DNA of 25,000 nt from Priapulus caudatus (lineage: Eukaryota; Priapulida; Priapulimorpha; Priapulimorphida; Priapulidae): NCBI RefSeq assembly GCF_000485595.1, contig NW_014577083.1, forward strand, positions 150,932 to 175,931, in the 5' to 3' direction. Positions 11,247 through 22,175 of the stretch are shown here, piece by piece. A program made the position numbers and the translations under genes. The notes below the pieces were generated by a model that was not told the origin of the DNA, did not search any database, and saw only the letters and a list, made by a program, of their open reading frames with translations. Position 1 is the first letter of the stretch. Each line of letters opens with the position of its first letter.

Positions 11247-12666
11247 GGAATTAATATAGTTCAATCTAGAAAAAATTCTTAAAATAACGTGAGCATAATA
11301 GGGTCGATGCGCACACGCTCACGCGCCAACATAAGCTCATTAACATAAAAATTCACAGTGTCACACGCTCCCGCGGAGTAATGCTAGATCATGCCGACTT
11401 TTGTGAATGTTTATCAAACGTATTTCTTTCCCATGATGCGGGGGTGGTGTAGAAGTAGCTGTGAATGCTCCCATAGTAAGATATCCCCGCCCCGGGTAGG
11501 CGTTCGCTGCGTAGTGACTAGATAGGAAACTTGTGATATTGGTGTAAAAAAAGGTTAGTAAGTAGGAGAGAGTCCTCTGCCTGGAGTCTGTCTGAACGAA
11601 ACGTATTACGTGCGTCATGCAGTCTCGGAATGTGAAGCCGACTCAGATAATGCAGGAGCTAAAAATGCAGAGCCATAAATCAGATGAATTGTTATGTGCA
11701 CTTTTTAACGAAATCCTGAAAATTATACTAGCACACAGTTAGTTTAAGATATGGACATTCATATGAGATCAGGTACCCATCTCTATCACATAACGAAAGC
11801 GATTGAAGTTCACCAGTAAAGTAATGTGATAAGAAATATCAGGAGTAGATAATAGTCCCTATTATCTACTCCTGGAAATATTGAACAAGATGCAAGAAAT
11901 TACGTCATATAAATTATTGTTAATTACTGTTAATTAGTATTAAGACATAATCGAAAGTGATGTCACATATAACCTGATATGTCTTAACAGTGATTTATAT
12001 TAATCAGTGTAACGTCGTAGAGCTACGCCCGACGAAAGATGAACACGTTTAGACATTTTCTGATTTAAAGATTTATTATTATATCTAATTTAGCAAGCAC
12101 GTCGTAATAACGCACGCGAAATGGATGTACTCGTCGACAAGAGAATTGATGATGCCGAACGCTTACTAATACCTCGCAGGAGGTTAACCAAATTCACTCG
12201 AAGCCACAAATGCAGCAGACGAAGATAGATAGACTTCGTGTGCATGCATGGACAAAGAGTGTTATAGCGCGTGTAATATTATAGTAGTATGTCTAGAAAT
12301 CGCATCTCGTTCTGCGAAATGAAATATGGCAGCATTGATAACGTTATAGCTGCCATGAATCTATACGCAATACAATGATAGTTTTAACAGTGTGTGATTT
12401 TAAAAAGCTCTGTGATTTTTTTTATAGGTTTGCGTCTGCGCAATAAATTTAGTCAATTAAGGACTGATCGTTCCGAATAAAGGTTAGGTATTAGTTAGAT
12501 AACAACTTTGCTGCGGGTACGTCATGCAGTTTTTTTACTGAGCTTGAAAAGGAAGAGGGTCAAACTAAAGCAACTTTTTGTTTAATTGATCAATTGATTG
12601 ATTGTTTATTTAGTTAGGTAAGTATCAGAGAATACATTGTAAACAATAAGTACGTACTATTAAGTA
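11247..12666. other. non-coding stretch, no gene seen
   Basis: This is AT-rich sequence with no coding exon that I can support. It holds a perfect 15-bp hairpin at 11841-11873 (AGGAGTAGATAATAG, loop TCC) and a 10-bp inverted repeat, TTAAGACATA, at 11940-11987. A 35-codon frame starting at 12121 has no recognisable product. None of the missing EAG N-terminal sequence was found. Confidence 0.55.
11841..11873. repeat. perfect 15-bp hairpin
   Basis: AGGAGTAGATAATAG and CTATTATCTACTCCT flank a three-base loop (TCC). Confidence 0.85.
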
Positions 12667-12950
12667 CGCCATTACGCCACGCCACGACACGCTACGCCAC
12701 GCCACGCCACGCCACGCCACGCCACGCCACGCTACGCTACGCCACGCCACGCCACGCTACGCTACGCCACGCCACGCCACGCTACGCCACGCTACTACTC
12801 CACACCACGCCACGCTACGCCACGCTACGCCACGCCACGCCACGCTACGCCACGCCACGCTACGCCACGCCACGCTACGCCACGCCACGCCACGCCACGC
12901 TGTGGCGTGGCGTGGCGTGGCGTGCTACGCTGCCACACCACACCGCAGCA
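12667..12950. repeat. CCACG/CTACG pentamer array with orientation switch
   Basis: CCACG units with interspersed CTACG variants run to 12900, then the array switches to CGTGG units. Bases 12881-12900 and 12905-12924 form a perfect 20-bp stem with a four-base loop. The array lies about 280 bases upstream of the first recognised eag exon. Confidence 0.9.
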
Positions 12951-13225
12951 CACAAATTTTATATAAATATAATTAAACTATATATACTCTATTATTGTTT
13001 TGCCATTATTATTATTGTTATTATTATTATTATTATTATTCATTGATGTGTTTGTGTTGCGATTGCGTAATACATATGCCCCAAACGTAATTATTATGGA
13101 CTAACAAAATATCGGAATAATAATATATAATAAGATATCGGCATTATATACTTTGCATGCATACAAAATGGTTATAATCATCATGCTTAAGATGCCGTCG
13201 TTTAGACACGTATTTGCTATTCCAG
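12951..13225. other. AT-rich sequence upstream of first recognised exon
   Basis: It includes an ATT triplet run at about 12988-13040 and a pyrimidine-containing acceptor just before 13226. Confidence 0.7.
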
Positions 13226-13354
13226 AAACTCCGCTATGGCTGCTGATGATCGTAGCGCCGATAAAAAACGAAAAGGACAAAGTCGTCCTCTTCCTCTGCA
13301 CTTTCAAGGACATCACAGCACTCAAACAACCTATCAACGAGAATGACGAGATAG
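13226..13354 (+). CDS. eag: eag exon: end of the PAS domain
   Basis: The exon encodes 42 complete residues starting [18 protein letters not shown] and including [18 protein letters not shown]. This is the last beta-strand region of the N-terminal PAS (eag) domain, which in this family packs against the CNBHD and modulates gating. The acceptor is the pyrimidine-rich run ending in CAG at 13223-13225, and the donor is GTAACC at 13355. The exon is entered in phase 1 (AA completes a codon) and leaves in phase 1 (a single G). An open frame from an ATG at 13153 runs through the exon, but its part before 13226 does not resemble EAG and is intron. The preceding PAS exons were not found in the 13 kb upstream. 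Confidence 0.92.
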
Positions 13355-14833
13355 GTAACCGCTGCATTCCAGTATTATGACAGCGTCAGTTGATTTACAT
13401 ATCATTACTTTCAGACGCATTTTCAGACAAACGAATAATATTCTTACCTTGGCCTTTAAAGCTATGGCTGCTTACTGCTTAAGGTAAACATCGCAAACCC
13501 CAAATGTCATTTACCTGTGACATCTGCCGCAAATTGGAAACGCAATATATGTAGATTATATTCCACTGATCAGAAGAATCTCTTTATAAAACCTGTCGCA
13601 ACGCTCCGGTTGGAAATGCCAGCAACAATAGCTGCTATATTCGTACTGTACTCGTAGGTACACGCCAACTTCGATAATGAGATTTTTTTTCAATTTGTCA
13701 GTATCTGCCCCTGATATTGTATTTAAAGTCGTAGCCTTGTACTAATAGAATATCATACTCGATGCTGATACTACTATGAGAAGCTCATGTATGCTGTCTC
13801 TGCGTCTTCTGTACATCCCCCTGTCAGATGTGCACTGTCAACTGAAGATCAGCCCTGACACTGCGATAAATCACATAAAACGGAGTCATCACCGTTATAT
13901 AATGTTCCGGTCGTTCTGCAATGCATTTCGTGGTGGAAAACAAATGAAATTTGATAAACTTAACTGTAAAATGTGAAATTCTCTTAGATGAATTATCGTG
14001 CTTCAAGACGATGTAGGCATGTTCACGCAAACTCGTACGATTAATGGAGCCTTTCTTATATACGTACCCAGCGAGCTTATTTAGACAAGAAGTCGTTACG
14101 CAGCAGCACTATGTGATTTAGAAAATTATCTTGATAATGCTGAACGTCATCTACCAGCGTATTAACATTGTGATTAAAAAGTGATTGCCAGCAAATTGTT
14201 TCTCGTGTTCCCATTCTATCCTGATTTATCGCATTTCGTTGCTTTCCTCTTCGTCGTATGAATCGATTAACTTTTTACGTAGTCACAAAATAACATATTG
14301 TTCGCATTCCATGGGGGTTAGTTCATCATTCATCTCTTGCACGATGGGCATCAAATGTAAGAACGCCATTTCAGTGAACGATATCACGATGCTAAGGGTA
14401 TCACTAATAGTTATTGTCAACTGTCGTTGAAGCATTACTCATCGCAGACTGATGAGGTATTACATTCTTTCATGAACCTGCGATGATTCGCTCTCTGTTT
14501 CCGTGACTGGGTCTGGAGGCTTATATTCTAGATCACAAATTAGAAATATAAAAAAACACATGACATCAGCACTTCACGCGAACCAACCGAGAGAACCTTT
14601 CACGCCACATTAAAAATTTACGTATTTAGTAGTTTACCCTGGCACCTTTAAAAAGAGGAACTTTTGCTGGAGGTTATATAGTGGAACAAACTGAATCCCA
14701 CCCATAGTAGAGTGTTTTCAAATCAAACCTTCGGAAATGCACATTATGCGTTTGAATATATCACTAAGATATGCAGGGCGTAGGTAGAGGTGCGTGGCTA
14801 TGCGGTAGTCATCTTAACCTCGTGTTTTTTCAG
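13355..14833 (+). other. eag intron, 1.48 kb
   Basis: It begins GTAACC and ends TTTTTTCAG, phase 1. It contains no repeat or open frame worth calling. Confidence 0.88.
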
Positions 14834-14955
14834 TTGCAACAACGAGTAAATTCGCGAGGTTAGCACGATCTGTGGGTAGAAATACGACGCACCAACCCAG
14901 CATACCGAAACCAATCAATATCGACTATGGACAATCACCAGCGTTTTTCACACAC
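14834..14955 (+). CDS. eag: eag exon: N-linker after the PAS domain
   Basis: This 122-base exon has no long open frame of its own. I recognised it from a TTTTTTCAG acceptor, a perfect GTAAGT donor and the conserved SKFARLARSV motif. It completes the split codon as valine and adds 40 residues, ending TTHQPSIPKPIN...AFFTH, in phase 0. In EAG channels this segment links the PAS domain to S1. The KFARL region overlaps the N-terminal calmodulin-binding segment described for human EAG1; binding here is an inference. After the KFARLARSV core the linker is proline-rich and diverges from the fly and human sequences I know. Confidence 0.9.
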
Positions 14956-15510
14956 GTAAGTTACGAGCAGGTAAATATGTTCATTGTTTGCTAGTTTTTT
15001 TCCAAATACTTTTATGTTAACGGATACACTCATGGTAGCCGTATGGTTGGTATCTAGTCTTCCCTTGGTGAATGACATGTAATTATTACATGAGGAACTA
15101 TTTGATACCTTGAATCCAACAACTATATCTGTGCAACTATAAATGCAGGAACAATAATAGGAAAACTAGTAGTTCGATATAGAAGCTTATATTTGCGATG
15201 CCATGTATGTCAAATTCATTCACCCGTAGCTTTACTTTATAGCGCTATTAACTCTTTTTTCGCATTTAGATTGCCATGAAAAGAATGCATATATATATAT
15301 TATATTCTAAACCTTTAGCAGTAGGGGATTTTCCGAGTGATCAATAAGTAGAATTGCTGTGCAGTGATCACCTTATCGGTGTAGATGACTCTGAAACACC
15401 TATTTGCTTGTATGATTTTCTATAAATATGTCAACAGAGGTCAAATATCACAACAGGAGCAAATGCGAAAAAATGGAATAACATAAGCTCGCATCTTACA
15501 CAAATGGTAA

Positions 15511-15512
<2 letters not shown>

Positions 15513-15546
<34 letters not shown>

Positions 15547-15574
15547 TATATAGTACATAATATATAGTATATGT
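15513..15574. repeat. TA microsatellite
   Basis: An uninterrupted TA run is followed by degenerate TATAG units. Confidence 0.9.
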
Positions 15575-16386
15575 AAGTAACCAACATTTACTGAAACAAC
15601 TGAAGTTTCTGACATTAGAAACAACTGAACAACTTACACTAACTCGAGTAGTAGAAACGACAGCATTACACAGAAATCCCACGATACACGAATAATCCAT
15701 TATGTTAAATTACTGTAGTTTCCTGTGATCTTGCTGTCATTCGCCGTAGAATAAATATGTAATATAATTATACATATATAATAATATATTTTGAACTGCT
15801 CTTTAGTAATCACCTTTACTATTATTCGAAAATAGAAAACGGCTCTTTTAGCTTGGGCATATAGAGCAATTATAATGAAATTTCATGCTTTATAAAGTCA
15901 TATTTATTGTAGATAAAATAGCTTGCCAAAGAAAAATCTCATTGCCCATGAGCATCAGACACTCCCCTTAACGGATACCTATAGATATATTCAAAACAGC
16001 GAGCAATTCCTTGCGCGCTCACCATAAAATGTGTCGACGCGTGCGTGTACCGTGCTGGCAACCGAAAAACTTGACCGCCTACAAATTATTTGGCCGGCGC
16101 GGTTTTTGAATTGCGTATAACGTAGTCGCCCAGCTGGGAGCGCTAAAGAGCTCCAAAAATTCGCCGAAAAATTCCTTATATTTTACGATGTGTGCACGTC
16201 AATATGTAGTGATGTGTGAGAGTAGGATCCAGTGAAAGTACAGTAAAACGAGAATAATCAGCTTAATAAGGTAATATCATTAGCTTAACAAGTTTATTCA
16301 GCGTCGACCGATTACTGTCAATCGCTCGCACGCGAACATAATTGCTCGCCTTCATGTAATTAGTGGCAGCACGTTTACGAACAAAT

Positions 16387-16399
16387 GCGCACACGCACA

Positions 16400-16462
<63 letters not shown>

Positions 16463-16625
16463 TCACATACTCACACGCACGCACGCACGCACGCACACAC
16501 ACGGGCGCCCCCCACACACGCACGCACACACACACACGCACACACACATACACACACACACACACGCGCGCCACACGCACCCCTGCATTAACAAAGAAAC
16601 ACACGCGAGCGCATACATACACACA
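16387..16625. repeat. CACG / CA microsatellite
   Basis: A pure run of 13 GCAC units (16401-16452) is followed by mixed CA and GCAC units. It is complementary to the tract at 17235-17427 in the same intron. Confidence 0.95.
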
Positions 16626-17234
16626 TAACACACATAAGCGCGTACGTGCTCACTCACTCTCGCAGACCAACCCATACACGCGCGGTATGCCGGTATCATA
16701 CGGAAAACTTGTAGGTATGCACATAAGAGATGTGCAGCTTTAACAGTCGGATGCCTAAATGCTGCGGTACCAGTGAAGATGCTTGAGTGAGACATTAAGA
16801 AACGTCGGATAATAATTGATGCATGCGCAGTGATTCTTGGCAGCCATGTCTAGCAATAATCGTAGCAGTGCACCGTGAATGTCATTACGTCATAGATAAG
16901 TGCCGCTTATTGATAGAAATGACGTAGATATTATGTAAAGATGTAGCTGTAAATAAAACGCGATTTTGTTGTGTTATCTTATATATTTTACATGTGTCGT
17001 ATTGGCCTTGTAATTATAATGGGCAATAGAAATCACGTTTTATATTTGCTTCTATAATTTAGTACGTAGTTGGATATAGCTATTATAGCTATATAATAAG
17101 ATCAACAATAACACTATACGCGTAGGTCTATATGCCCTAGCTAGTCATATCACATTCTGCTATTCCACATCGTCCAACTTACACAAGCAGTGTACACATG
17201 CTCAGTAATCTAATTTGCTATTATAAATAATATA

Positions 17235-17287
17235 GCGCGTGTATGTTTGTGTGTGTGTGTGCGCGTGTGTGTGTGTGCGTGCGTGTG

Positions 17288-17331
<44 letters not shown>

Positions 17332-17369
17332 TGTGCGCCTGCGCGTGCGGTAGACGTGTGTATGCGTGC

Positions 17370-17423
<54 letters not shown>

Positions 17424-17427
17424 ACAT
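17235..17427. repeat. GTGC / GT microsatellite
   Basis: A pure run of 11 GTGC units (17287-17330) lies between GT-rich parts, with about 24 GT units at the right end. The tract lies about 100 bases before the S1-S3 exon. Confidence 0.95.
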
Positions 17428-17533
17428 AAACTACTACATGTTACACGCTTCGAATTTTTATAATAGTGTAAAAGTACTGCTGCGAATCTCTCGTTGTGTC
17501 TGGGTATTTTTTAAACGTTTTCCCATCTTTCAG

Positions 17534-17926
17534 ACATTCAGCCTCGGGCCGGATATGCTTCCGGTGTACCGGCAGGACTCGCCAAAAACACCTCCTCACA
17601 TCATCCTACATTATGCAACATTCAAGGCCATATGGGATTGGATCATACTGTTCCTTACTTTCTACACGGCAATCATGGTTCCTTACAACGTAGCCTTCAA
17701 AAACAAAACAATGGACGCAGTCGTCTTGCTCGTGGTTGATACAATAGTTGACGTGGTGTTTTTCGTTGACATTGTGTTAAACTTTCATACGACGTACGTC
17801 GGAGCAAACGGAGAGGTGGTGTCCGATCCTAAGATTATACGAATGAACTATTTGAAAAGCTGGTTTGTGATAGACCTACTGTCGTGTCTGCCATACGATG
17901 TCTTCAACGCATTTGATCACGTCGAT
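17534..17926 (+). CDS. eag: eag exon: pre-S1 and voltage sensor S1-S3
   Basis: The exon is 393 bases (131 residues), phase 0 at both ends, with acceptor CTTTCAG and donor GTAAGT. It opens with the pre-S1 segment ([20 protein letters not shown]). S1 is around residues 32-55 ([19 protein letters not shown]), S2 around 66-91 ([20 protein letters not shown]), and S3 around 104-126 ([21 protein letters not shown]). The acidic residues of S2 and S3 that pair with S4 arginines, and that form the divalent-ion site in EAG, are present. The exon ends at the short S3-S4 loop (DHVD). An open frame beginning with an ATG inside the upstream GT repeat is intron read-through. Confidence 0.97.
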
Positions 17927-18843
17927 GTAAGTAAGACGTATATACTATGTTGTAAAACAAGCTCGCTCTAGCGCGCGCACGCACGCACACGCTTACGTTT
18001 ACGTACACGCTCTTGGAATCACGCGTAAAAATACTTACATACATGCGCTATAACCAGCTGGTGAAGATCGTCACGGGTTATATATATATATGTTAATAAA
18101 CCCGATCGATGTTAACAGAACAATATATAACAGACGATATTTTGATGTTATATGACGATGTTTCGTAACATCACTGTGACTGTGGTTCAGGACAAAATAT
18201 AATTAGTCCATCCGAAATCCAATTAGTTTCGTGAATTGAGTTAATAGCGGACCCTGCTAACCTGCTTCGTGAAAAAGTCAAAAGAAATGGATGTCTTACT
18301 GATTTCCCAGCGTTTAACTATTATGCTGCAACTACAACATGTCTTTTCATAAACTAGGGATCCAGACGGTTAAAATGAGACCAGTCCCAGCTTGTTATAC
18401 CTCCGGTAGGGGTCCACTTAATTTTTTGGGTCTCGGTCACTGCACTATATGTCTCTCTTATTAGCTATCATCTTACTCGGAGGTTTCGCTATCTACTAAT
18501 CCGTACCGATAGATTTGGCTATATCGTTAGGTGTTTATCGATGAATCGCATGAGTATTTACTGAGCAAACACCTACTGCGTTCAGCGATAGCTCATCAGT
18601 TAGCGCTAACAGCAGTACACAGTGAAGCAGTAACGCTATCACGCAGTACACGTCGGGTCCGTTTTTCGATTCGAGCAACCAGACATTAGTGATGAGCTTA
18701 CTCGCTAAAACTTATATTGCGTTATTGGTAGATAAACACAATGCTTGGATAACACCGCCCCTTCACTCTGACAGCAGAAAGATATCGCAGACTGTTTCAA
18801 ATGTCGGTGCATATCATTCTTCTAATAACCGTTATTTTTGCAG
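17927..18843 (+). other. eag intron between S3 and S4
   Basis: It begins GTAAGT and ends TTTTTGCAG, phase 0. A short GCAC-rich run is at 17971-17992. No cassette exon corresponding to the vertebrate S3-S4 insert was recognised. Confidence 0.9.
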
Positions 18844-19012
18844 GGGATAGGAAGTCTCTTCAGTGCCTTAAAGGTCGTGAGACTACTGCGGCTAGGAAGA
18901 GTTGCACGAAAGTTAGATCATTATTTTGAGTACGGGGCTGCTATGCTTATTCTGTTAATATGTCTCTTCCTACTGGTCGGACATTGGTTAGCCTGCATCT
19001 GGTACACTATAG
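18844..19012 (+). CDS. eag: eag exon: S4 voltage sensor and S5
   Basis: The exon encodes 56 residues plus one base, entering in phase 0 and leaving in phase 1. The acceptor is TTTTTGCAG and the donor GTGAGT. It starts [10 protein letters not shown] and carries S4 with regularly spaced positive charges ([18 protein letters not shown]). S5 follows ([26 protein letters not shown]). The tight S4-S5 connection is typical of the non-domain-swapped EAG architecture. The junction with the previous exon (FDHVD/GIGS) lies where vertebrate KCNH1 carries an optional insert. I did not find an extra exon in the intron. Confidence 0.97.
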
Positions 19013-20215
19013 GTGAGTTTAACCTTATTACACTAAAAAATAAGTGCCTTGCATAGCCTGAATGACAGCCTAAACCTTTACACTTTATACTAAAGAATAA
19101 GCCTAATCCAGTTTCATCTTACTGCACATTCTGTTGCATACATTAGCCTGAATTTTTGCAACATGTAGATTTTTACCGTCTAAAATCAATAAGATACAAC
19201 TAAAAGCCTGATTTTAATAACATTGGCACTTCATTACGTTGGACGCCTGTGTTGATTATCAGCGCTTGTTGCTTATCAGCACGCATGCATTGTCACACAC
19301 TCACCACGAGATTATTAACCATTAAAATATTCAAGGAGTGTTCAACTATACCGCGAAACTACGTCTCAGCTTCAACGATCCGGCTCGGTTAAACCATGGA
19401 TTATTTATACTATGCGTATGAAATTTCACAGTTAAAAGGCAGGTGCATGAAATAAAATCATCGTACAATATCACGGCCTGTAGCGTTCAAAGCAACTAAT
19501 TATGGCGGTGCGCTGATCGCCACAGCGATACCCAAAATAATCAATGAAGCTAGTCTGGACGATAGAAAGCCATCGGTACTCAAAATATATTTTATATATA
19601 CATTTTGGTTCTCGCACTCACTGTACGACAAAAGTTAATAATAATAACTCTACGAAGTATTATTTTACCGCCTGATTTAACTTTAAGCGATGCTGAACGC
19701 TACGCTAGTATATTTCCACAAGGAAATATGATTAAAGTAAGAAATTATAGCTAGCGAGCATGTACATGCCTATTAAAAGAAAGGTTAGGCTTTATGAACG
19801 GGCATCGAGGAAGAGAAGTAGCGGGATGTTAGATTTCATATCGCAAAGGGTTATTACATGATCTGGCTACAGATGCAACAATCTACTCTATCCCTAATAA
19901 TAACCATCTTCACAGCTTTTTTCTTAGCCCAAACCTTAGCCCCTTAACCAAAACTACAACCATGACCGCAACCATAATCCTATTCATACCCCTAACGCCA
20001 TAATCATAACCCTGACACTAACCATAACTTTTACCTTCATCATAATCCTGACGTTACTTATGGCGTCGAATAAAAATAAAAACGAATAACGTGTTATTAT
20101 AGGCAATGTCCCCTCGCGAGATCCCTTTCCTTGACAACCATAGCAGAAAAGTATCATCGCTTGCGTGGCAAGTTATGCTCATAGCAGGTCACACCAACCC
20201 TGGTTTCATCTTTAG
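19013..20215 (+). other. eag intron, 1.2 kb
   Basis: It begins GTGAGT and ends CATCTTTAG, phase 1. At 19921-20055 there is a degenerate run of AACCATAA and CCCTAAC-type hexamer-like units. Confidence 0.88.
19921..20055. repeat. degenerate AACC(A/C)TAA repeat
   Basis: Loosely repeated units such as AACCATAATC, ACCCTGACACTAACC and ATAATCCTGACG. It is too degenerate to call telomeric. Confidence 0.6.
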
Positions 20216-20464
20216 GTGTGGCTGATGCTGAACAGAATGAGGAGATGGGCTGGCTGTGGCAGCTGGGGGACACTTCAGGCAGTCCGTACTACTTCAACGT
20301 CAGTTCCACACCTGCCACGCTGCAAGGCGGACCGGGTCAATCGACCAAGTACGCTACCGCTCTCTACTTTACGATGACATGCATGACGAGCGTTGGATTT
20401 GGTAATGTCGCACCAAACACTGACAAGGAAAAGGTGTTCGCCATCATAATGATGGTCATAAGCG
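20216..20464 (+). CDS. eag: eag exon: turret, pore helix, selectivity filter, S6 start
   Basis: The exon is 249 bases, phase 1 to phase 1, with acceptor CATCTTTAG and donor GTGAGT. It encodes the extracellular turret (ADAEQNEEMGWLWQLGDTS), a stretch with one potential N-glycosylation site (NVSS), and the conserved GGPGQSTKYATALYFTMTCM pore helix. The K+ selectivity filter SVGFGN follows, in the EAG form (GFG, not GYG). It ends at the start of S6 (KVFAIIMMVIS). The turret is longer and less conserved than the pore, as is usual. Confidence 0.97.
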
Positions 20465-21097
20465 GTGAGTAACAATACAAATGCCAATCAATCATATTGT
20501 AGCCTCGCACTTCTAGGGTGAGGTACAAGAGCAGTAAGAGTAGAGCATAGCAACAGCGTTACAATATCAACTCCGTTACAATAGCAGCTCCGTTACAATA
20601 TCAAGTGTAACACATTTAATATATTCAGATCGAAGGCCGTTCTCTGTGTAAATTTACTTGAAATACGGTATTAACGCCCAGTTAGGTTAGGTTCATTGTC
20701 ATTTCTTGCGTCTAATCGCAACGGTACCCGTCTAATTAGTGAGTGGCGTCGGATTTCAGATCATCAACCGAGCCGCTTTACCTTTATTAAGAGCTGACAA
20801 GTTTAGGCTTGTTTCTTCATCAGCACTAAACATGCTCCACATTGACCTTAACGGCTATGTTGTGAAACATCAACCATTGTGAACTATCATAATCAAGCAC
20901 TTTAATTAATTACTTAGCTTACCATTCCAGGAAACGTACCAAATGACGCAAATCCTTCATTGTCAAAGAACTACAACAAACTTGCTCCTGCGTGGATGCC
21001 CAAGAAAGGCGCTGATGCATTCTCCCCGTACGACTAACGCAATATACAGTAGCGACCGACTCACGCTGATATTCTGTTTTATTTTTCTCTCTTCCAG
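20465..21097 (+). other. eag intron within S6
   Basis: It begins GTGAGT and ends CTCTTCCAG, phase 1. Three imperfect copies of CGTTACAATATCAACTC (about 20-bp spacing) lie at 20556-20606. Confidence 0.9.
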
Positions 21098-21297
21098 CTC
21101 TGCTGTACGCGTCCATCTTCGGTAATATGACGACGATATTCCAGCAGATGATGGCGACGACGGCTCGCTATCATGAGATGCTGAACAATATCCGTGAGTT
21201 CATGAAGCTGCACGAGGTTCCTAAGCAACTAGGAGAACGCGTCGTTGACTACGTCGCATCGTCTTGGGCCATGACGAATGGAATTGATACTGAAAAG
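21098..21297 (+). CDS. eag: eag exon: S6 end and C-linker
   Basis: The exon is 200 bases; its first two bases complete an alanine codon, and it leaves in phase 0. The acceptor is CTCTTCCAG and the donor GTATTG. It encodes the end of S6 and the intracellular gate ([17 protein letters not shown]), then the C-linker helices ([40 protein letters not shown]). The C-linker couples the CNBHD to the gate. The S6 segment is slightly unusual in reading YASIFGNM where fly EAG has YATIFGHV as I recall it. Confidence 0.96.
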
Positions 21298-21922
21298 GTA
21301 TTGACGCGGCTGCGCTGATCGGCTGGGATTCCGTCCCCTATAGTCCATATTTATAACAGTTATTTATATTCCCATAATCCTGTTCATTTATGACACAAGG
21401 TAGCAAGTATCCTTCGTCAATTAGGTTTGTCGTGTATCACGGCTTCTGCCCCGACGTGTAAAAACTACTACTCTTTGCTGGCGGTTAAGAGAACAATTCA
21501 GTGTGTTCTCTAGTGTTGTATGTGACTTTATCACAACTAGGACTTGACTGCGAAGATCCACAATATGTTAGCGATTAGGCGATCCTTGGAAAATCGTTTA
21601 GTGTTATAATATATGTGATTATGTTATGAAATATTGTATTACGACGTGCAACTACATTACCTTAAAATTAGTCTCCCATAGCTTCAGAGTATACGCTAAA
21701 CTGATCCATGAGCTAATGTTGCCTTATATGATGCAAATCGTTCCAATAGTCAATAAATACACGCCCATTAAATATCCACACACGGCCACACACCGCACGC
21801 ACGCACGCACGCACACACGCACGCACGCACGCACGCACATGACACAGATAGGTGCGTGCGTAGGTAGACTAGGATTACACGGTGGAAAACGCGATAGCAT
21901 TATATTTCTTTTATATTCGCAG
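21298..21922 (+). other. eag intron within C-linker
   Basis: It begins GTATTG and ends TATATTCGCAG, phase 0. It carries a CACG tract at 21791-21838. Confidence 0.9.
21791..21838. repeat. CACG microsatellite
   Basis: About ten CGCA units with one CA interruption. Confidence 0.9.
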
Positions 21923-22175
21923 GTGCTCAATTATTGTCCCAAAGATATGAGGGCTGACATATGCGTGCATCTGAACCGCAAGGTGTTTAACGAGTTACCT
22001 GCGTTCCGGCTAGCCAGCGACGGCTGCCTGCGAGCGTTGGCGATGCATTTCACTACAAGTCACAGCGCTCCCGGCGACTTGCTCTACCACACTGGCGAGA
22101 GTCTCGACGCGCTCTGCTTTGTGACGTCAGGGTCACTCGAGGTCATCCAGGACGATGAGGTGACGGCAATTCTTG
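21923..22175 (+). CDS. eag: eag exon: C-linker end and first half of CNBHD
   Basis: The exon is 253 bases, phase 0 to phase 1, with acceptor TATATTCGCAG and donor GTACGT. It encodes the C-linker end ([20 protein letters not shown]) and the first strands of the cyclic-nucleotide-binding homology domain, including [31 protein letters not shown] and [11 protein letters not shown]. This domain in the EAG family does not use free cAMP or cGMP as a ligand; it interacts with the PAS domain. Open frame upstream of the acceptor passes through a CACG repeat and is intron. Confidence 0.97.

Larger units (their letters stand above)
14956..17533 (+). other. eag intron, 2.58 kb, repeat-rich
   Basis: It begins GTAAGT and ends CTTTCAG, phase 0. 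It holds TA microsatellites (15513-15574), a CACG/CA tract (16387-16625) and a GTGC/GT tract (17235-17427). Open frames in these tracts are repeat artefacts. Confidence 0.9.

Noticed and set aside
12121-12228. 35-codon frame starting at an ATG
   Set aside because: Basic, short, without homology that I recognise and without clear splice or transcript signals.
16263-16795. Frames of Thr-His or Cys-Val repeats on both strands
   Set aside because: They are translations of CACG/CA microsatellite within an intron.
16886-16926. TACGTCA...TGACGTA inverted pair as a regulatory CRE site
   Set aside because: It is within an intron, the pairing between arms is weak, and there is no independent sign of a promoter.
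17366-17533. ATG inside the GT repeat as a start for the S1-S3 exon
   Set aside because: The leader is a Cys-Val run from the microsatellite; a good acceptor and the conserved upstream exon at 14834-14955 explain the gene better.
19921-20055. Interstitial telomeric repeat
   Set aside because: Only scattered CCCTAAC-like units; the run is too degenerate and mixed.
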